From contig DILW01000169.1 in assembly GCA_002425245.1 (NCBI GenBank), forward strand, positions 15,778-79,777: DNA of 64,000 nt. The letters are read 5' to 3'. Shown here piece after piece: positions 57,344-64,000 of the stretch. Source of the stretch: Betaproteobacteria bacterium UBA5582 (GTDB taxonomy: Bacteria > Pseudomonadota > Gammaproteobacteria > Burkholderiales > Rhodocyclaceae). Positions within the stretch are counted from its first letter, which is position 1. Each line of letters opens with the position of its first letter. The notes beneath the pieces were generated by a model. The model had not been told where the DNA came from. It did not search any database and was given only the letters and a program-made list of their open reading frames with translations. The translations under genes and the position numbers were made by a program.

Positions 57344-57666
57344 AGGCTCCGGTAAGCAAGGACCGCAGCATACAGGCCGGCCAACGCCGGGCGGCTCAGG
57401 TCAGCATCGGCAAATATCTTGGCCAGGCGCGCTTCGCTTGCCAGCCGGTCTGCGGCGCGCTCGGCATCGGAGCGGGGGTCGTCCTCCAGCACACAGACAA
57501 ACTCGCCGTGGCGCATGGCAATCTGGCGCAGGTTCGTATCGGTCAACACCTGCCCGGCAGGCAGTGTGAAGTTGGTTACGCCATGTTCGGCGATGGTCAG
57601 CGGAGCACCGAGCTCCATACCTTCGACGACATCGGAGAAAGGAAGATAACGCAGACGCTTGTTCAT
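57340..57666 (-). CDS. Small hypothetical partner of the HDOD protein
   Basis: A 108-residue protein. RYLPFSDVVEGMELGAPLTIAEHGVTNFTLPAGQVLTDTNLRQI resembles the region that precedes HD-GYP or HDOD domains in other proteins, where it is fused to them. Here it is a separate gene overlapping the HDOD gene by 4 bases, so the pair may reconstitute a split protein. No catalytic residues are evident. Confidence 0.65.
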   Translation of the reverse strand: MNKRLRYLPFSDVVEGMELGAPLTIAEHGVTNFTLPAGQVLTDTNLRQIAMRHGEFVCVLEDDPRSDAERAADRLASEARLAKIFADADLSRPALAGLYAAVLAYRSL

Positions 57667-57855
57667 GGCCCGACAGTTCTTGTTAATGTTGTTGTTTAAA
57701 TTAAATTTAGCACTTAACGAAATATAATCAAGAACTATCGCTAGGAAACACGCGGATATTGCGCCAAAAAATAACCCTACTCATCCCATTGTTGTATTTC
57801 CCCGCAGTATCGGCGATAGTTGCACCTGTTGTTAAACCGCTAATCCCAACATTCG
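57667..57855. other. Upstream region of the ilvBN leader
   Basis: About 190 AT-rich bases with no gene. A consensus TATAAT at 57723-57728 is preceded at 16 bases by only a weak TTAAAT; it could start a long leader transcript. No other element is clear. Confidence 0.35.
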
Positions 57856-57969
57856 ATGAACTGCCTTGCCAACCACCGCACCCTCGCTGCCCCTGCAGAA
57901 GCACTGCCGGTAGTCGTACGCGTCATCGTCGTAGGCGTCATTACGCACGCGCCGTCGCGGACCGGGTAA
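57856..57969 (+). CDS. ivbL: ilvBN leader peptide (IvbL-like)
   Basis: A 37-residue frame starting at ATG 57856 that ends with TAA just before the attenuator. Its middle is LPVVVRVIVVGVIT: seven valines and two isoleucines within 14 residues. This closely recalls enteric IvbL (a Val-rich leader with the same VVVRV core). Ribosome stalling at the Val/Ile codons under starvation would prevent formation of the terminator and allow ilvBN transcription. It is too short to be found by ordinary gene calling. Confidence 0.85.
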   Translation: MNCLANHRTLAAPAEALPVVVRVIVVGVITHAPSRTG

Positions 57970-57994
57970 GCAGTAACAGCAGTCAGATTTTCCC

Positions 57995-58030
57995 AAACCC
58001 CGCCGGCGCAAACGGCGGGGTTTTTGTTTT
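57995..58030 (+). terminator. Attenuator terminator of ilvBN
   Basis: A 10-bp perfect stem AAACCCCGCC / GGCGGGGTTT with a 9-base loop and a T-rich tail (TTTTTGTTTT). It is 26 bases after the leader-peptide stop and 40 bases before ilvB. Confidence 0.85.
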
Positions 58031-58069
58031 ATGCCCCGCCGGAAACGCCACTAACCGAAGGAGCCTCAG

Positions 58070-59754
<1,685 letters not shown>

Positions 59755-59758
<4 letters not shown>

Positions 59759-60066
59759 ACGCCATCAACCGCAACGAAAACCAGGCGCTGTCGCGCGCCG
59801 TTCTGGAAATCGACGTCGCCAACCATCCCGGCGTGATGTCGCATGTGGTCGGCCTGTTCTCGCGCCGCGCCTACAACGTTGAAGGCATCCTCTGCCTGCC
59901 GGTCGGCGACGGCCGCCAAAGCCGGATCTGGCTGCTGGTCAACGAAGACCAGCGGCTGCCGCAGATGATCCGGCAGGTCGAAAAGCTGGAGGACGTCAAC
60001 GCGGTGCGCCGGCATCATGCTGACCACGCGGTGTTCACCGATCTGGAGGCGTTCTTCCAAGCCTGA
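59755..60066 (+). CDS. ilvN: Acetolactate synthase small subunit, isozyme I type
   Basis: A 103-residue ACT-domain regulatory subunit. ANHPGVMSHVVGLFSRRAYNVEGILCLPV and SRIWLLVNEDQRLPQMIRQVEKLEDV closely follow E. coli IlvN, the short form (about 96 residues) as opposed to the 160-residue IlvH. It confers feedback inhibition by valine. No ilvC follows; a terminator and a convergent gene do, so the operon is ilvBN only. Confidence 0.95.
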
Positions 60067-60071
60067 AGACT

Positions 60072-60099
60072 CAAGCCCGGCGCAAGCCGGGATTGTTTT
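60072..60099. terminator. Terminator after ilvN
   Basis: CCCGGC-GCAA-GCCGGG stem with flanking CAA/TTG, then GTTTTC. It separates ilvN from the convergent chemoreceptor gene. Confidence 0.7.
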
Positions 60100-61220
60100 C
60101 AGTGGCCGATGCAGAGGATGGCGGGATCTTCGTCAGCGACATCGGCCATGCGCTGGAGATTGTCGAGCACCTTGAAACTCGACTGCTCCATCGCCTCAAC
60201 GCACCGGAGCATGGCGGCGTTGTCGCCGCTGATCCGGGCGCGCAAGGCCTCGATGCCGAAACGGTGGACATCGATATGAGGTGCCTCGATCTCCCGATAG
60301 CCCGCCAGACGACTGAAGCATTCACGGCCTTCGCCTTCGTAATACCATTTCCCAAGGCGGCAGGTGGTGTGCGAAGCCACTTGGTCAGGATTCAACTGCT
60401 CCAGACCGAACAGGCCGAGGTAGATGCGGAACTTGAACACCAGATGGTCCACCTTGGCCACCTCGACAAAGCTCTTCAGCGAACTGCCGGCGATGATCTG
60501 CTCCATCTTGCGCGACAGACCGATCAGCCGGTTCATGTCGCCGGTCGCCTCCTCGCCACGCTGGGCATACTCTTGCGCCATTTCGGCCAGCGTTTCCATG
60601 GCCGTGCGCGCCTGCGCGGAGTCATTGCGGATGCCGCTGACCAGGTGATCGATGTCCTTGGTTGCTTTTGCCGTTCGCTCGGCCAGTTTGCGCACTTCGT
60701 CGGCAACCACGGCAAATCCGCGCCCGGCCTCGCCGGCTCGGGCAGCTTCGATGGCGGCGTTGAGCGCCAGCAGGTTGGTTTGATCGGCAATTTCGTGGAT
60801 CAACTGGACGATGGCACCGATCTGTGTCGCCTGCTGTGCCAGGGCATCGACTTCGTGTGCAGCTTTGGCCGACCCCTCGGCCAGACGATGCAGATTGGCA
60901 GCGATCTCGGTCGTCGTCTGACCACCGGTTGACGAAACCTCCGCTGCCTCCAGCGCCTGCTGCTTTTCGTCCTTGAGCAGATTGGCCATATTCGCCAGAC
61001 TGGCCTGGGAAGTACCCAGCGATTGGCTGAACAAGGCCAGGTTGCGAAGAATGGCGCGCAGGTTGTCGCATTCGTCCTCCTTCGCCTGCTGTACTGACTT
61101 GCCTGTCAGTAACGCCTGATTGAGGCTATCAACCTCGCTCTTGAGTGCTGCCTCACGCTGCCTGGATTCCGCCAGTTCGCGTTCCAGCGCGGTAACGCGC
61201 TCCTTGTTACCCCAAAACAT
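60099..61220 (-). CDS. Soluble chemoreceptor with C-terminal CZB zinc-binding domain
   Basis: A 373-residue cytoplasmic methyl-accepting chemotaxis-type protein with no membrane helix. An N-terminal coiled coil (about 1-55) leads to a short signalling domain with the hairpin [43 protein letters not shown]. The CZB domain (about 245-370) has [14 protein letters not shown], the Cys in [14 protein letters not shown] and [10 protein letters not shown], the zinc ligands. CZB receptors sense zinc or oxidants such as hypochlorous acid through that Cys. It lies beside the nap genes, in the same direction, separated by a terminator. Confidence 0.92.
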   Translation of the reverse strand: MFWGNKERVTALERELAESRQREAALKSEVDSLNQALLTGKSVQQAKEDECDNLRAILRNLALFSQSLGTSQASLANMANLLKDEKQQALEAAEVSSTGGQTTTEIAANLHRLAEGSAKAAHEVDALAQQATQIGAIVQLIHEIADQTNLLALNAAIEAARAGEAGRGFAVVADEVRKLAERTAKATKDIDHLVSGIRNDSAQARTAMETLAEMAQEYAQRGEEATGDMNRLIGLSRKMEQIIAGSSLKSFVEVAKVDHLVFKFRIYLGLFGLEQLNPDQVASHTTCRLGKWYYEGEGRECFSRLAGYREIEAPHIDVHRFGIEALRARISGDNAAMLRCVEAMEQSSFKVLDNLQRMADVADEDPAILCIGH

Positions 61221-61341
61221 ATCGATCTCTCCGCTTGCCCGACGTCAGCCGTCGTGCTGTTTTTTTCTCGCAAATGACGCAAATGATATAGCGAGTTTTT
61301 CGGTGCGGATTCTAATATATTTAAGCGCTTACACCATAAGA

Positions 61342-61374
61342 AATCACCGGCGCGAGCTTGCCGCACCGGTGATT
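61342..61374 (-). terminator. Terminator of the nap operon
   Basis: A 9-bp perfect outer stem AATCACCGG / CCGGTGATT with further inner pairing, 20 bases beyond the napC stop on the minus strand, followed by TTTCTTA. Confidence 0.75.
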
Positions 61375-61394
61375 CATCGAAAAGGCTACCAGGA

Positions 61395-62030
61395 TCACTT
61401 ACCGGCGGGTGGATGAAACACCTGCGGTGGCGCCCCTTCCGCGTTGATCGGCGTGATCGACTGGTCGACTTCCGGCAGTTTGTGGGCGATGCCCTTGTGG
61501 CAGTCGATGCAGGTCTTGCCCTCGGTAAAGGCCTGCTGGTGGGTGTTGGCACCGCGCCGGCCCTGGACGGCGTAGTCGAAGTACTCGAAGTTGTGGCAGT
61601 TGCGGCACTCCTGCGAGTTGTTGGCCTTCATCCGAGCCCACTCACGGGTCGCCATCTCAAGCCGGTGCGCCTCGAATTTCTCGGGCGTATCGACGATGCC
61701 GGTGATCTTGCCCCACACCTCCTTGCTCGCCTGGACCTTGCGGATGATCTTCGGCACCCATTCCTTCGGCACGTGGCAATCCGGACAGGTGGCGCGGACG
61801 CCGGAACGGTTCGAGTAGTGCACGGTGTTCTGGTACTCGGCATAGACATTGTTCTTCATCTCGTGACAGCCGATGCAGAACTCCTCGCGGTTGGTCATTT
61901 CCATCGCGGTATTGAAGCCGCCCCAGAAGACGATGCCGGCCACGAAGAGCCCAAGCACCGTCACCACCCCGATGCCGGCCACCCAGGCCCGGACCCTTGC
62001 GGTCAACCCCGCCGGTTTGTTGTTTTCCAT
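61395..62030 (-). CDS. napC: Cytochrome c-type quinol dehydrogenase NapC
   Basis: A 211-residue NapC/NirT-family membrane-anchored tetrahaem cytochrome. One N-terminal helix ([20 protein letters not shown]) and four haem sites: CIGCH, CPDCH, CRNCH, CIDCH. The distal [21 protein letters not shown] segment is typical. It takes electrons from the quinol pool to NapB/NapA in the periplasm. Last gene of the visible nap operon. Confidence 0.96.
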   Translation of the reverse strand: MENNKPAGLTARVRAWVAGIGVVTVLGLFVAGIVFWGGFNTAMEMTNREEFCIGCHEMKNNVYAEYQNTVHYSNRSGVRATCPDCHVPKEWVPKIIRKVQASKEVWGKITGIVDTPEKFEAHRLEMATREWARMKANNSQECRNCHNFEYFDYAVQGRRGANTHQQAFTEGKTCIDCHKGIAHKLPEVDQSITPINAEGAPPQVFHPPAGK

Positions 62031-62052
62031 GATTCTTCTCCGTCAGCCGGGC

Positions 62053-62511
62053 TCAGCGAATGCCTTCGGCCGGCTTGAACTTGTTGGCCACCAGCGGCTT
62101 GGCGTCGACCTGCGGCACATGGCACTGCTGGCAGAAGTAGCGGCGCGGCGAAATGTTCGACAGCTCCTGGCCATCGCGCGTCTTGAAATGGGTCAGCGAG
62201 ACCTTGGTCGCGCCGGTTTCCTTGTAGCGCGTCCAGGAATGGCAATCCATGCACTTGTTGTATTTCATGGTCACCGTGTAGCCATCGGTCTTGTGCGGGA
62301 TCAGCGGCGGCTGCTGGACGTAGTCACGCTCGATCGGCGCACTGTCCTTCATCGCCTTGAAGGGGTCGGCCGACTCCGTTTCCGGCGCCTGGATTTCCGC
62401 GCCGCGCAGGCTCTTGAGCCCGCCCTCCGCGTGAACCGGGCCCCAGGACAATGTGGAAGCCATAAGTGCCGCGGCCAAAGCAGCAGTGAACAGGCGGCTC
62501 TTGTTTTTCAT
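62053..62511 (-). CDS. napB: Dihaem cytochrome NapB
   Basis: A 152-residue periplasmic electron-transfer subunit of nitrate reductase. ATG 62511 begins [20 protein letters not shown], a Sec signal peptide ending near VHA. The two haem sites are CMDCH and CQQCH, with PPLIPHKTDGYTVTMKYNKC before the first. It accepts electrons from NapC and passes them to NapA. It overlaps napH by 4 bases. Confidence 0.95.
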   Translation of the reverse strand: MKNKSRLFTAALAAALMASTLSWGPVHAEGGLKSLRGAEIQAPETESADPFKAMKDSAPIERDYVQQPPLIPHKTDGYTVTMKYNKCMDCHSWTRYKETGATKVSLTHFKTRDGQELSNISPRRYFCQQCHVPQVDAKPLVANKFKPAEGIR

Positions 62512-63380
62512 GAATCGCTCCTTTGATCGAACCGATGAGTAAAGTGGAAAACGTGTTTGTTGCAGACATCGATGCAGCGACCGCAGTTGGTGCAATCGGG
62601 ATCGAGGATGAGGGGGCTGTCCTGCCCGGCCTTCTTCAACGCCGGCCGGATCACCTGCGGTTCCGGACAGACGGTGAAGCAGTCCATGCAGTCGTCGCAA
62701 CGGCCGCGCTGGTCGGCGCTGATGCGGATCAGCGACTTCTGCCCGAGCAGGCCGTAGAAGGCGCCCATCGGACAGAGGTGACCGCACCAGCCGCGACTGG
62801 CGACCAGCAGGTCGTAGGCGAAGATCGCGACAACGGCGGCGAGACTGCCGGACAGGCCGAAAATCAGGCTGCGCTGCAGGATCGTCACCGGATTGACCCA
62901 TTCCCAGACCACCGTGCCGCTGAGCGCGGCGGCAATCAGGGAACCGGCCAGCACCCAGTAGCGGGTGTTGCCGTCCGGCGCCCGCCCCGACTTCAGGCCG
63001 AGCCGACGGCGCAGCCAGGCGGCGGCATCGGTGACGACATTGACCGGGCACACCCAGGCGCAGTAGATGCGGCCACCGAACAGCGCGTAGAAGGCGATCA
63101 CGATGGCAGCGCCGATCAGCGCCGAGGAAGCCGGCATGAAGCCGGCGGCCAGGCTTTGCACGAAGAGATAGGGATCGGTCAGCGGCAGCACGTCCAGCGT
63201 CAGCGACGAGGCCAGGTTGCCCTTGGCGATCCAGAGACCGAACCAAGGTCCGCTGAGGAAGAGCAACAGCACGCTCAACTGCGACAGACGGCGCAAAACC
63301 AGGTAGCGGCTGGCCACCAGCCAGCCCTTGTCGCGCACCGCCTCGCGGCCGGGACGCAGGCTTTGGCGACGGGCGCTCAT
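62508..63380 (-). CDS. napH: Quinol dehydrogenase membrane component NapH
   Basis: A 290-residue membrane iron-sulfur protein. Four or more helices, cytoplasmic-loop motifs CAWVCPVN and CGHLCPMG, and C-terminal 4Fe-4S sites [14 protein letters not shown] and [14 protein letters not shown]. Start ATG 63380 overlaps the napG stop (ATGA); Met 63389 is an alternative. With NapG it forms a second quinol-oxidising branch to the nitrate reductase. Confidence 0.94.
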   Translation of the reverse strand: MSARRQSLRPGREAVRDKGWLVASRYLVLRRLSQLSVLLLFLSGPWFGLWIAKGNLASSLTLDVLPLTDPYLFVQSLAAGFMPASSALIGAAIVIAFYALFGGRIYCAWVCPVNVVTDAAAWLRRRLGLKSGRAPDGNTRYWVLAGSLIAAALSGTVVWEWVNPVTILQRSLIFGLSGSLAAVVAIFAYDLLVASRGWCGHLCPMGAFYGLLGQKSLIRISADQRGRCDDCMDCFTVCPEPQVIRPALKKAGQDSPLILDPDCTNCGRCIDVCNKHVFHFTHRFDQRSDS

Positions 63381-64000
63381 GGCTTCCACCCCGAATTCAT
63401 GCCGGACGGCGCCGGCGTCTCGACGCGGACGTCACCGTGGGCCTTCTCTTCCAGGCCGCGCACCGGCATCTCGACCTGCTCGCCGATCAGCGAGCCGCCG
63501 TGCTTCTTCTTCTCTTCCCAGCCCTTGCGGTAATGGTCGGGCAAGGCGCCCTTGGCCAGCTTGACCGGCATCACCTTGATCGCCGCCTCGGGCAGCACGC
63601 AGGCCGCCTCGCACTTGCCGCAGCCGGTGCAATGGTCGGAATGGACCGTCGGCAGGAGCAGCGCATGCCGGTCGGAACGCGGATTGTGCAGGCTTTCCAG
63701 GGTGATCGCCTGGTCGATCACCGGGCACACCCGGTAGCAGACATCGCAGCGCAGGCCGAGGAAGTTGAGGCAGGTCTCCTGGTCGGAGAGCACCGCCAGC
63801 CCCATCCGCGCCTCGTGGATGTCGGTCAGCTTGGGATTCAGCGCCCCGGTCGGACAGGCCTTGACGCACGGGATGTCGTCGCACATCTCGCAGGGCACCG
63901 CCCGCGCCGTGAAATACGGGGTTCCGCCGGCGACCTCGCCGCCAACCGGCGCCAGCACCAGCGTGTCGTAAGGACAGTCGCGCACGCACAGGCCACAGCG
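63377..64000 (-). CDS. napG: Ferredoxin-type protein NapG, N-terminus cut by the window edge
   Basis: C-terminal about 207 residues of NapG; the rest lies beyond the right edge. Iron-sulfur motifs visible: [35 protein letters not shown] and [15 protein letters not shown], i.e. ligands for four 4Fe-4S clusters. It is a periplasmic protein paired with NapH. Upstream (outside) napA and napD are expected. Confidence 0.94.
   Translation of the reverse strand, partial: RCGLCVRDCPYDTLVLAPVGGEVAGGTPYFTARAVPCEMCDDIPCVKACPTGALNPKLTDIHEARMGLAVLSDQETCLNFLGLRCDVCYRVCPVIDQAITLESLHNPRSDRHALLLPTVHSDHCTGCGKCEAACVLPEAAIKVMPVKLAKGALPDHYRKGWEEKKKHGGSLIGEQVEMPVRGLEEKAHGDVRVETPAPSGMNSGWKP

Noticed and set aside
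62053..63246. A 397-codon minus-strand frame covering napB and much of napH.
   Set aside because: Only its last 152 codons are napB; the rest reads napH in a wrong frame. The true napB start is ATG 62511 with a signal peptide.

Overview
The window looks like the chromosome of a GC-rich betaproteobacterium, most likely a Rhodocyclales member (Dechloromonas/Azospira-like). This is an inference from gene families: a NapGHBC periplasmic nitrate reductase block, GlrK/GlrR, the tig-clpP-clpX-lon-hupB order, a LapD/LapG pair and a Wza/Wzc exopolysaccharide machine. No phage, transposase or CRISPR array was seen.

Layout. 1-800: end of a LysE-type exporter and a small Nif11-like protein. 815-17421 (all minus): a surface polysaccharide cluster. 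Transcription runs from GDP-L-fucose synthase (fcl) and GDP-mannose dehydratase (gmd), across a scarred stretch, through Wzx, Wzy, five glycosyltransferases, two acetyltransferases, a pyruvyltransferase and a nitroreductase-like gene to manC and a VanZ-like gene. The stretch from about 4.2 to 14.4 kb is clearly more AT-rich than its flanks and reads as an exchanged serotype-like island. Around gmd/fcl lie four broken genes: an internally deleted second gmd, a decayed vapBC toxin-antitoxin pair and a short 5' remnant of ugd.

17.9-31.0 kb: a beta-CASP nuclease-like protein, a small protein plus nucleotidyltransferase pair (possible toxin-antitoxin module), the intact ugd, a c-di-GMP receptor (LapD-like), an exported alanine-rich 15-residue-repeat protein and the LapG protease. 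The polysaccharide export block follows (outer-membrane barrel, Wza, Wzc tyrosine kinase, PHP phosphatase, VpsP-like). 31.2-38.4 kb: a tight plus-strand operon around an ArsS-type radical SAM protein with two 'rSAM/selenodomain-associated' transferases, a VTT-domain/disulfide-reductase fusion, a DUF3047 protein and a stand-alone TIGR03169-type flavoprotein.

38.4-45.3 kb: tRNA-His, the protein quality-control genes (tig, clpP, clpX, lon with a near-perfect sigma-32 promoter), hupB, tRNA-Val and two identical tRNA-Arg genes. 45.3-49.4 kb: glrR, a lipoprotein and glrK, divergent from a bactofilin gene. The bactofilin gene carries two TGTC-N10-GACA sites and a -24/-12 promoter, so it is a likely direct GlrR/sigma-54 target. 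49.5-57.7 kb: ettA, an rRNA hydroxylase (rlhA) and assorted small genes. 57.8-60.1 kb: ilvBN behind an IvbL-like leader peptide and attenuator that is easily missed. 60.1 kb to the end: a soluble CZB chemoreceptor and the nap genes, cut by the right edge inside napG.

The main themes are envelope/biofilm polysaccharide synthesis with c-di-GMP-linked control, and housekeeping proteostasis. Assignments rest on sequence motifs and remembered families; no database search was run.
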